Below, one piece after another: positions 53,360 to 61,381 of a DNA stretch of 64,000 nucleotides. The notes beneath the pieces were generated by a model. It searched no databases. It had not been told where the DNA came from and saw nothing but the letters and a program-made list of their open reading frames with translations. Positions within the stretch are counted from its first letter, which is position 1, and each line of letters starts with the position of its first letter. The stretch is from a virus: positions 1-64,000 of the IMG/VR virus record IMGVR_UViG_3300033153_006968, one strand, 5' to 3'. Both the position numbers and the translations under genes were made by a program.

Positions 53360-54343
53360 TTACCAAAAACGTTTCTTTGATTTGAAAACTCTTTCAAACC
53401 GCCGCGAAGGGGAAAGTTTATCTACATAGTTAGCGGCTGGTCTCTTATCTGAAATGCCAGATGAATCATTTGTAGGAGCCCACATTCTGTCTACAATAGG
53501 TCTATCGTAATCATACTCTCCTTTCACAACCCCTGTAGGCTGTTGAGAATCAAGAGCATATCCACCAGAGATAATTTGAGGTTCCCACTTTTGAATACAG
53601 TCTAAGATGCGGAGAAGAGTTCTTTCTATTGCATTTGTATCATACTCAACACGGAGATTATCTAGAGTTTTAGATTTTAATCCATGGCTAGTTATATTAT
53701 CAAGGAGAGTAAATGCTACTTTACAAGTTGTCCATTCCCGCCGCGCATGAGAGAAAAATGAGTCATTGCGAGTAAGCTGGAAGCTAAGTTGATCTACTTC
53801 TAGACTTGCTTCAAGAATTGCCAACTGGAGAGTAAAGTCAGATAAATCCTCAAGATAACTCCCTATTTCTAACCTTACCTTCCTTGAAGTTGTGTAGGAA
53901 GGAGAGGTTGTAGTAAGAAATTCAAAAGAATATCCATCAGTTAAATAGGTTCCATCAGTTGCCATGATTCCAGAAGAAAGAGTTACCTCTATTAAGTTGT
54001 TAACATAGAGCTGATCTCCAACTTCTTCTATATCGCCGGCGGAATAAACAGCAAAATTAAACTCTTCAGAAAGAACTTGTCCATTCAATATCCCAGACCA
54101 CGAATCTGTCCACGTACCTTCGGTAGCTGTACCAGGAACTTCATAAGAGTGTTCCCAGATACCCTGCCCTACATATACCACTTCGCTAGAAGTGCTGAAA
54201 ATAGCATTGGCTTCTTCAGAGGTATCGGCTCCAGGTTCGTAGATATGAAGCCAGACACCGCTAGCTATAGCAGGATCACCTAAATCGTCTTTAAATCTCG
54301 CGCGAAGATCAATTTCTTGACCGGCGATTACGTCTCTGGACAT
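53360..54343 (-). CDS. Neck or structural protein, Ig-like N-terminus
   Basis: A 327-aa protein. Residues 5-100 resemble an Ig-like beta-sandwich (GQEIDLRARFKDDLGDPAIA, VYVGQGIWEHSYEVPGTATE, GTWTDSWSGILNGQV). The C-terminal half is mixed, with DFTLQLAILEASLEVDQLSF and a helical ILDCIQKWEPQII, ending in basic residues (RRFERVFKSKKRFW). ATG with GAGG upstream. Lies between the 1294-aa protein and the neck candidates. Unassigned. Confidence 0.5.
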   Translation of the reverse strand: MSRDVIAGQEIDLRARFKDDLGDPAIASGVWLHIYEPGADTSEEANAIFSTSSEVVYVGQGIWEHSYEVPGTATEGTWTDSWSGILNGQVLSEEFNFAVYSAGDIEEVGDQLYVNNLIEVTLSSGIMATDGTYLTDGYSFEFLTTTSPSYTTSRKVRLEIGSYLEDLSDFTLQLAILEASLEVDQLSFQLTRNDSFFSHARREWTTCKVAFTLLDNITSHGLKSKTLDNLRVEYDTNAIERTLLRILDCIQKWEPQIISGGYALDSQQPTGVVKGEYDYDRPIVDRMWAPTNDSSGISDKRPAANYVDKLSPSRRFERVFKSKKRFW

Positions 54344-54401
54344 GGATAGACCTCTATAAAATTATAACCCGGATATTAAGAATTGCTATTATCGATTTTC
54401 G

Positions 54402-57400
54402 TTAACCGCCAACCATAGAACAGGTTAAACGAACATTGTCAACGGTGAAATCTGGGGTACCTACATCTATTGTTCTCATTGCAACCTGGATTGTTTGTCC
54501 TGCCGCTAATGCCATAATGCCCGTTCCTGTACTTGCCTGTTCTTGATTTACAAACTTAGAAGTAGTATGGCAGTGAGGAGAATCGGCCGCAGGTGCTGCT
54601 CCGTCAATTTCTATTCCGAATTCAATATGGTCATTCGCTGCATCAACTTCGTACGAGATATCAAATGTTACCAAATATTTCCCGGCATAAGTTACAGTTA
54701 ATAAACCATTACCATCATGCGTTACAAGGTTTAGGGAACCACTTATCATATCGGCGTCAACAACGTTATACCAAGTGTTTTGAACTGCAGACGCTTGTGT
54801 CCAACCAATATGATCTCCGTAACAGTAACCATATGGAACGCCTGCGCCTGCACCAGTATAAAGTACATCGCCAGCGTGTGTGGCACCAGCTGAATACATA
54901 TCTCCAGAAGCAACAATGTCTTCCGCGTGAAAATCAGTTAGAGCACTATCGTCAGCAAGTTTGCAATAAAGATCTTCGTTGCCTCCAGCAAGTGCAGAAT
55001 AATAAGCAGTATCTCCTCCAAATCGGAGCAAACTTTCATCATATACTACAACGTTCCCACCACTATCGACGTTGAAAATATCTTCGCCATCGCTCTTTTC
55101 AATGGCGAACAAATCTGCATTTTGAGAGCTGTTGCCGGTAATAGTTAGCTGAACTTCGTCTGCCGAACCAGTAATGGCAACTTTTCTATCGGCATAAAGC
55201 ATGCCGTCAACTTCAAGAGCATTTCCGCAAATAACATTGCCTGCAGCTAAGCTATGAGAAGTTGTGGCGGCATCCCCGAGATTCAACGCAAAGGAAAAAT
55301 TCGTTAAACGGATTCCGCCAAGACTCATATATCCGAAACCCCAATAATCGCTCACAAAAGCAACTCGTGCCCCACCAAAAGCAAGCTCAAGTTTATATTG
55401 GCCCTGAGAACGGATAAAGGAACCCGTATATAGATCTCCTCTAAACTGTGCATAACCGCCATCTTGAACGGCTAATCCATCATGTGCAAGTAGCTTCCCA
55501 GTCATTGCTCTAGTACCGTCTATTAGTAGATACTGAGAATGATCATCGTCTGCTAAACCGTCAAGCTCGCCATGGTCAGAGGATCCTTCTCCAGCACTAT
55601 CTAAATCTACCCAATCGGCTCCAGTGTAACCTTGAAAATTAGAACCGTCCCACTGAATAGTCCCGGCAGTTTCATTCCCTGTTCCGACCTGTATGCCGCC
55701 AGTAGAATACATATCTCCAGAAGCAACAAGATCTTCTGCGTGGAAATCAGTTAGAGCACCACTATCAGCAAGTTTGCAATATAAATCCTCGTTGCCTCCA
55801 GTAAGTGCAGGATAATAAGCAGTATCTCCTCCAAATCGAAGCAAGCTTTCATCATTTAATAAGAGATTTCCTCCAAAATAAGCATCTCCGCCCGCAAGAT
55901 AAAAAGCCCAAGAATCGTCTATAGTCATCTTAACCCCTGAAGCAGGGGCTGCATCTACATAAAAAGAAGAAGCGGTAGTAACGGTTGTAGGACTTGTTCC
56001 ATCTAGAGTAAGGGTTCCAACTCTAAATCCTGACTCAATAGGCCTGACAGGTCCTCCAATTGATAAGCTTTGATCGGGAATTGTAAATACATATCCAACA
56101 CTAGAGTTTAAATGGGGTCTCCAAGCTTCCAAACCTCCATAATGCGGAAGTCTCAAATTTAAATAATTATGGTTGTAGAAGTCTATGTCGTTTACATTTT
56201 GGACAAAACCATTAGATTTAAACTTAATAGCTCCAGTAGCACTATTGTCTTGGAATAATAGATTAACTCCCTTTCCTGAATTAGTGCCCGTATTTCTAAA
56301 AAATTTCACATCAAAATCTTCACCACTTTTCTTCTTCGTAAATGTAGTATCACCATCACTATCAATATTGAGAACATCCTCGCTGTCACTCTTCTCGATT
56401 ACAAATAGATCTGCGCTCTGAGAACTATTCCCGGTTATGGTTAGCTGAACCTCGTCAGCAGAACCAACAACGCCGACTCCACCAGTAAATGCGCGAGTAC
56501 CATCCACTAGAGAATATTGGAGATGATCGTCTCCTCCTAAACCAGTTAGATCTCCATGATCTGCAGTACTTAAAGCTACTCTCGAAACAGCTTCATTACG
56601 CCAATCTACATAATCGTCGCCTTCTTCCGTGGATACTATCCTTGCATTTACTGCCGAATCATAAGATACGTTAGTCTGGAATATGACAGTTGCTATTGGT
56701 CTAATTTCTGGAAAAAGCAAATCACCAAGAACAAGGGACTGTATCTCTGTTTTTGCGCCTGTCCTAGCCGCTAATTTAGTCAGATAGTCAACTTGTCCCA
56801 TGATAGCAATCATAGGTTTATCTTTTTCTGTAGTTGCGAATACATGATAAAGAACATACCGAGTACTGGCAACTTCTGTCAATTGCCATGCTCCACCAGT
56901 ATATTCGTTCCAAGCTAATCTTGTTGCTGAAGTTCCATCGTATGTTCTAACGCTAAACCCTGTTTCTGTATGTCTCTGCCATTCAGCGCTTGCGCCCAGC
57001 ATATAATATATGGGCAACCCAGTTGTCGAACTTACAGCGGCGATAGATGAGTATATATCTTCATCCGAAACAGAACCAGTATCAACTCCGAATTGAGCAT
57101 CTGCTGTAACTCCTGTACCATCTACGTTAACGGTATTTAATCCGAGACCAAATAAATATGCTAACCCTTGAACGAAATGAAGATAATTGTGAGTATTAGG
57201 AGACATACTATTCCCATGCCTCTCTTCGCCAACATAAATAGCTGTAGATGTAGATGTATCCCAATATAAGATACAGACAAGACATTTAGTTCTAATTACG
57301 GTGCTATAATCACTTGTTGTGGGATTAGCTAACGCAGTTAGAGTACTCCCGTCATAGTAAATTACATGAATGCCTTCTACGTCTGTTATCTGTACTGTAT

Positions 57401-58286
57401 CTCCAGTTGTTGTATATTTAACGCCCGACATAAAATATTCGAATGAAGTAGATGTTGGCTGTATAGACAAAGTCCTGTCTGGGCTGCTGTCTGTCCAGGT
57501 AAGTGTACTAGTTGTTCTAGTCACAAATCCATTCTGACCCCAGTCATCACGGAGAGTATACTGTGTATGATCGTCGTCTGATAGACCGGTCAAACAACCA
57601 TGATCGGGAGCAATCAATATCCTGCATAGAATAACGCCATTCTCTTGATGAGAATATAAAACAATACCTAGAAAGATATGAGCATTAGGAAGACCCGGAG
57701 CAACATTTGTAAGCCCTCCATCAACGGTCGACAAATAAAGACAATCTCCTTCAGAATAAGAGTCGGTGTCCAAATCTCTAATTAATCCAAAAGTTGTAAC
57801 ATATCCAGTTGCATTATCTGCAATATCTGAAGTTACAATGCCGATTGTAGATTCGCAAACTCCGACATTAGACGCATTAGCTTTAGCTATAGTAGGCCTA
57901 TTCCCTTGAGCGCCATCAACATACACTACACTCCCATTTGGAATAGTGCCTCCAGTTTTGTTCGTGGCTCTTAAAACCTGTTCTTGTCCAACCTGGATTA
58001 CAGTTTCGGATACTTCGGTACCTATATTTAATGTCTTGTCGTCGTCATTCCAACACAGAGAGCCTTCTGAATGGGTATGGGAAAAAGATGTATTGAATTG
58101 GATAGAGCCTACATTACTGAAGCTTCCATTGTCGTCAACAAGGATAGGAGAACTTTGGATTATGTCTCCATTAGTTCCGTTGAAGCGGACTAATGCATTA
58201 TCGGCTGAACTAGATGGACCAAAAACAACTTGAAAGGCCCCTAATTTTATATGTTCTATTTTGTGTTGTTCGAGTTTGGAAGGCAT
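54402..58286 (-). CDS. Long fibre/whisker protein with repeats and C1q-like C-terminus
   Basis: A 1294-aa protein. It has three copies of a fibre motif: LTGLSDDDHTQYTLRD, LTGLGGDDHLQYSLVDGTRA and LDGLADDDHSQYLLIDGTRA, each preceding an AFTGG or AMTGK turn, plus pairs of longer internal repeats. The last approximately 135 residues (QNTWYNVVDADMISGSLNLV, TVTYAGKYLVTFDISYEV and VDNVRLTCSMVGG) look like a C1q/TNF jelly roll, a known trimeric fibre tip. The N-terminus contains HTHSEGSLCWNDDDKTLNIG, a fibre-like segment. Probably a fibre or whisker; the encoded position near neck genes may mean a whisker on the collar. Confidence 0.72.
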   Translation of the reverse strand: MPSKLEQHKIEHIKLGAFQVVFGPSSSADNALVRFNGTNGDIIQSSPILVDDNGSFSNVGSIQFNTSFSHTHSEGSLCWNDDDKTLNIGTEVSETVIQVGQEQVLRATNKTGGTIPNGSVVYVDGAQGNRPTIAKANASNVGVCESTIGIVTSDIADNATGYVTTFGLIRDLDTDSYSEGDCLYLSTVDGGLTNVAPGLPNAHIFLGIVLYSHQENGVILCRILIAPDHGCLTGLSDDDHTQYTLRDDWGQNGFVTRTTSTLTWTDSSPDRTLSIQPTSTSFEYFMSGVKYTTTGDTVQITDVEGIHVIYYDGSTLTALANPTTSDYSTVIRTKCLVCILYWDTSTSTAIYVGEERHGNSMSPNTHNYLHFVQGLAYLFGLGLNTVNVDGTGVTADAQFGVDTGSVSDEDIYSSIAAVSSTTGLPIYYMLGASAEWQRHTETGFSVRTYDGTSATRLAWNEYTGGAWQLTEVASTRYVLYHVFATTEKDKPMIAIMGQVDYLTKLAARTGAKTEIQSLVLGDLLFPEIRPIATVIFQTNVSYDSAVNARIVSTEEGDDYVDWRNEAVSRVALSTADHGDLTGLGGDDHLQYSLVDGTRAFTGGVGVVGSADEVQLTITGNSSQSADLFVIEKSDSEDVLNIDSDGDTTFTKKKSGEDFDVKFFRNTGTNSGKGVNLLFQDNSATGAIKFKSNGFVQNVNDIDFYNHNYLNLRLPHYGGLEAWRPHLNSSVGYVFTIPDQSLSIGGPVRPIESGFRVGTLTLDGTSPTTVTTASSFYVDAAPASGVKMTIDDSWAFYLAGGDAYFGGNLLLNDESLLRFGGDTAYYPALTGGNEDLYCKLADSGALTDFHAEDLVASGDMYSTGGIQVGTGNETAGTIQWDGSNFQGYTGADWVDLDSAGEGSSDHGELDGLADDDHSQYLLIDGTRAMTGKLLAHDGLAVQDGGYAQFRGDLYTGSFIRSQGQYKLELAFGGARVAFVSDYWGFGYMSLGGIRLTNFSFALNLGDAATTSHSLAAGNVICGNALEVDGMLYADRKVAITGSADEVQLTITGNSSQNADLFAIEKSDGEDIFNVDSGGNVVVYDESLLRFGGDTAYYSALAGGNEDLYCKLADDSALTDFHAEDIVASGDMYSAGATHAGDVLYTGAGAGVPYGYCYGDHIGWTQASAVQNTWYNVVDADMISGSLNLVTHDGNGLLTVTYAGKYLVTFDISYEVDAANDHIEFGIEIDGAAPAADSPHCHTTSKFVNQEQASTGTGIMALAAGQTIQVAMRTIDVGTPDFTVDNVRLTCSMVGG
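54892..55042 (-). repeat. Long imperfect repeat in fibre gene, copy distal to 5' end
   Basis: About 150 nt encoding ESLLRFGGDTAYY, EDLYCKLADDSALTDFHAED and VASGDMYS. It matches 55704-55857 closely at nucleotide level, so it is a recent internal duplication inside the 1294-aa gene. Confidence 0.75.
55704..55857 (-). repeat. Long imperfect repeat in fibre gene, copy proximal to 5' end
   Basis: Partner of 54892-55042. A further related pair, encoding VQLTITGNSSQ and ADLF-IEKSD, lies around 55066-55190 and 56365-56490, so blocks of a composite unit were duplicated together. Confidence 0.75.
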
Positions 58287-59029
58287 TAGATAGAGAGAAT
58301 AATCTTTTTACCTTGAACTTCTATCACCTTAGCAATGTCTTCATTTACGGTTATACCAGCAGAAGGATGATCTGTAGCGACATATCCTTTGATGTTGATA
58401 GAATCGTTCGTTGCGGTAATTGAAGAGATCTCTTTGTTGAATTCAATCTCGATAGTAGATAAATCTAATTCCTGTTCTACTGCGTCATTCACAGGAGACG
58501 TACTCTCTACTTCAAGTGGAGTTTGAACAGAAAGAACAGAGGTCTGATAAGTCAGAGGAACGAGAACAGAAGTAGAAGCTGTAGCTGGTAGAGCTTCAAT
58601 AGAGCCAGAACCAGAAGTCCAGCTAAAGGTAATATGTCCTGTATAACTATTGGCAGCAGGATCTTGTGCTTCAGGTAAATGAGCTGTATACTCCGTAAGC
58701 GCAGCCATTGGGTGAGTCGGAGTAAATGTCATTTTTGTTCGACTGCCAGAAAGAGTTTCATACGAAAATAAGCCAGAAACTATGCCCTGATAACCAGGGG
58801 ATGCAAGGAGATCGTCACCTTGAGATACGTTGTCTGGATAGAGGTTCCATTCTGCTACGCCTGGACCTATAAATTGATCTGTGTCTGGACCAGAAATAAA
58901 GAATTCCCTAGAAAGAGAATCTTCGTCCATTAACCTGTCAAAAGTTATTGTGACCGTTGATGAAAGCGGAATGCTCGCAGAGCCTGCTGCTGGACTATAG
59001 TCTTGAATTATCGATTTTAAGTCTGCCAT
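58286..59029 (-). CDS. Ig-like domain virion protein (Big_5 style)
   Basis: A 247-aa protein containing two Ig-like domains of the SbsA/Big_5 pattern: SSTVTITFDRLMDEDSLSRE with TFTPTHPMAALTEYTAHLPE (residues about 20-115), and STIEIEFNKEISSITATNDS toward the C-terminus. TAATG coupling on both sides. Ig-like proteins often decorate capsids or tails. No catalytic motif. Confidence 0.74.
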   Translation of the reverse strand: MADLKSIIQDYSPAAGSASIPLSSTVTITFDRLMDEDSLSREFFISGPDTDQFIGPGVAEWNLYPDNVSQGDDLLASPGYQGIVSGLFSYETLSGSRTKMTFTPTHPMAALTEYTAHLPEAQDPAANSYTGHITFSWTSGSGSIEALPATASTSVLVPLTYQTSVLSVQTPLEVESTSPVNDAVEQELDLSTIEIEFNKEISSITATNDSINIKGYVATDHPSAGITVNEDIAKVIEVQGKKIILSI

Positions 59030-59676
59030 TAGCTGCTATCGGGTTCTTCTCCCATATGGATAATTATCTCATGTTCTTCACTTTCTTCTATGTCTGTAAT
59101 ATTGTCTAAATACGCCTTCTCTACGCCTTTATAGAGCTGATGTTTCAGATAATTACCGTTAGGATTCCCGACCACTGTATTTATATTCTTCGCAACGCTT
59201 TCTTCTTGTCTTTTTATGAGTTTGTTTTTAAATTCTTTTACCAAATTAAGAATAGTCTTCCTATTTTTTTCGTTCTGTTCAAGATTGTATACCATGTTAA
59301 GACTTTCTAGATTAAGCTGAGGTAAACTCTTTTTCACTGTTGCAACATTATTAGAAAGTAATCCCTTTATTTTCTTAGCCTTCTCAACTAATTCGACTGC
59401 TTGTTTGTCTCCTTTCAAAACTGAAGGAATATCAACTGAAGAATCCTTTTCAAGAACAATTGTCTTTTTAGGGAAAAGGACATTTTCTAATTCTTCGATA
59501 TTCTCTACATTTAGAATACCGTTAGCTATATTAAGCCAAAGAGTTTCTAGATGTGTTCTCGTAAGATTAGAAAGGTCAACATTGAGCCACTCGTTATTCT
59601 CAAACGAAAGATGGAGACTCGTCTCCTGAAGAGCCCACATAGGGTTACGATTAGTGTCCTTAATTTTAATCTGCAT
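59029..59676 (-). CDS. Hypothetical charged helical protein
   Basis: A 215-aa protein, Leu/Lys/Glu-rich and mostly helical (TLWLNIANGILNVENIEELE, KQAVELVEKAKKIKGLLSNN, ILNLVKEFKNKLIKRQEESV). The acidic C-terminus (ITDIEESEEHEIIIHMGEEP) lacks any motif I recognise. Good ribosome site (AGAGGAGAA) before ATG. May be an assembly chaperone or scaffold for the adjacent fibre genes, by analogy only. Confidence 0.5.
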   Translation of the reverse strand: MQIKIKDTNRNPMWALQETSLHLSFENNEWLNVDLSNLTRTHLETLWLNIANGILNVENIEELENVLFPKKTIVLEKDSSVDIPSVLKGDKQAVELVEKAKKIKGLLSNNVATVKKSLPQLNLESLNMVYNLEQNEKNRKTILNLVKEFKNKLIKRQEESVAKNINTVVGNPNGNYLKHQLYKGVEKAYLDNITDIEESEEHEIIIHMGEEPDSS

Positions 59677-59707
59677 TTATTCTCCTCTTACAAAGAGTAT
59701 ATAAGAA

Positions 59708-61168
59708 TTAACTCTTCAATCCAAGGAATTTCCCAACTGTTAGCAATTTTTTCTTCATAAATGCGCCGAAAGATCCAGGCGACAAGTGAGCGTCAATTTG
59801 TTCATCCCATACTGCGTCTGCAATCTGAGATACTCCCTGTATTAGATTGTCAGAGTTTACTGTTGCTCCAGGGCCACTATTGTCTGTAAGCTTTGCTATT
59901 CCTCTAACTATGATAGTTCCAGAAGTAACAGTAGAATCTATTATAAGATGTCCAGAAGACATATCGATCGAGATAAAGTCACCAGGACCAGAATAGTTAA
60001 TAATTTTCAAAGATCCACTAAAATCTCTGACAACCAAGTCTTGGCCAGATCCGCCAAGATCTATTATCGGAGCTAGTAATTCATTCTGAGCCAGACTAGA
60101 AAAGCATTGCATCAACATTGCTTGTACGCCGCCACCAAGAACTATAGTGCCGTGTATCGCTGTTTGCCACACATAGCCACTATAATATGACAAACTCATA
60201 ATTTGACTCTGTCTAATTACGGCATTAGAGTCAAGAGTTCCAGTTAGGGTACAGTTCCTGAATTCGCAACGATCTACGATAGCAGAATTCGCCACAGTTA
60301 TAGTGACAGAGGCAGGAGAGGTAGCGTCAAAAACAAACCCGTCGCTAAAATCGCCTACATCTACTGTCATAGACTCCATAATACAAAACATACCGAGTCC
60401 ACGTTCTTCTGCTATAGATTTAGCGTCAATCATATTATCGCAAGGCGATACTTTTGTGCCAATTGGGAAAGCTGTTCCAGAAGAACCTGTAGAAGGTTTA
60501 ATGGATACACAGCCATCAAAAGACGAATGTTCCAACTGTGTAACGTTTTGCAGAGTAGCTGAAGACGAAGAGGTTCTAACTATCTGAGTAAAAACAGTAG
60601 GAAAAATAGCGTCGGCTGAACCCCCTTGAGTGTCAACTCCAGTCAAGTTACCTCCAGCAATCTCACATTGAACTGTAGCGAATATGGAATAATCGTCCCC
60701 TATTCCCCAATCATTATTTACTCCATTCTCTAGATCGGTATGAGTAACATAGTTTTCTCCCGAAGGGGCAGACACTACAGTAGCGAACGAATGATCGTCC
60801 CAATTAATTACAGAGTCTCCTCTGTTAACTCCACTGGCTGTAAAATCTACTCCCGCCGCGCCAGTAAGGGTTGTTCCGTAGATATCATCTGCGTCTGCTA
60901 AACCGTCAGCTATATGAGTAGTACGAGCTTCAAAAGAAACCTGAGCATCTTGAAGAGAGGCAGTGATTCCAACTGTGACTCCTCCGCCTAAGTCTTCTTT
61001 TCCTGCAGCGTTAACTAAATGAGGGTTGTCGATGTTGATGAGTTCGTCTTCGTTGTCTCGGCAAGTGTCAACTAGATCTTGTATAGAAAATTCAGTAGAT
61101 GGAGCATCTACCTCGATGATTCGTGGACTTGTTGTCCAGTCTATTGTAACATCATTACGAATAGCCAT
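59708..61168 (-). CDS. Beta-helix-like virion protein with C-terminal VWDE motif
   Basis: A 486-aa protein. Residues about 290-420 show short repeated strands suggesting a parallel beta-helix (SIVDRCEFRNCTLTGTLDSN, VIRQSQIM, MLMQCFSS, IVRGIAKLTDNSG). The C-terminus IADAVWDEQIDAHLSPGSFG, followed by AFMKKKL, resembles a recurrent C-terminal motif of phage structural proteins. The start has no Shine-Dalgarno; a promoter-like sequence ends just before it, so the mRNA may be leaderless. Confidence 0.62.
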   Translation of the reverse strand: MAIRNDVTIDWTTSPRIIEVDAPSTEFSIQDLVDTCRDNEDELINIDNPHLVNAAGKEDLGGGVTVGITASLQDAQVSFEARTTHIADGLADADDIYGTTLTGAAGVDFTASGVNRGDSVINWDDHSFATVVSAPSGENYVTHTDLENGVNNDWGIGDDYSIFATVQCEIAGGNLTGVDTQGGSADAIFPTVFTQIVRTSSSSATLQNVTQLEHSSFDGCVSIKPSTGSSGTAFPIGTKVSPCDNMIDAKSIAEERGLGMFCIMESMTVDVGDFSDGFVFDATSPASVTITVANSAIVDRCEFRNCTLTGTLDSNAVIRQSQIMSLSYYSGYVWQTAIHGTIVLGGGVQAMLMQCFSSLAQNELLAPIIDLGGSGQDLVVRDFSGSLKIINYSGPGDFISIDMSSGHLIIDSTVTSGTIIVRGIAKLTDNSGPGATVNSDNLIQGVSQIADAVWDEQIDAHLSPGSFGAFMKKKLLTVGKFLGLKS

Positions 61169-61176
61169 ATATAATG

Positions 61177-61205
61177 ATTTTACAACATTAATCTAAATAG
61201 TACAA
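61177..61205 (-). promoter_or_regulatory. Candidate promoter (TTGTAC-N17-TAAAAT) at a leaderless-looking gene
   Basis: TTGTAC at 61200-61205, 17-bp spacer, TAAAAT at 61177-61182. A start point about 7 nt downstream would fall at approximately 61170, only 2 nt before the ATG at 61168-61166. With no ribosome site at this gene, a leaderless transcript fits. Confidence 0.45.
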
Positions 61206-61212
61206 ATACTAA

Positions 61213-61374
61213 CTATTCTTTTTGTTGAAGTTCGGCTTCTGCTAGAAACATCTGAAGCTGAGCTTTCTCCTTTATTTTCTTCTCGATTTCAGTCTGGAAA
61301 AGAATAATCTCCTTATCACACCTCTCTATATCTGCTCTCAGAGCACTTGGATCATATTGTATTTTTCTCACCAT
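61213..61374 (-). CDS. Small coiled-coil protein, 53 aa
   Basis: A 53-aa product (MVRKIQYDPSALRADIERCD then a Lys/Glu/Gln-rich helix ending EAELQQKE). Heptad-like hydrophobic spacing suggests one coiled coil. GGAG precedes the ATG by two bases, so the next codon, GTG, five bases after GGAG, may be the real start. It lies in the gap between the 812-aa and 486-aa genes, where such small helical chaperones or linkers are common. Function unknown. Confidence 0.55.
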   Translation of the reverse strand: MVRKIQYDPSALRADIERCDKEIILFQTEIEKKIKEKAQLQMFLAEAELQQKE

Positions 61375-61381
61375 GTCTCCA

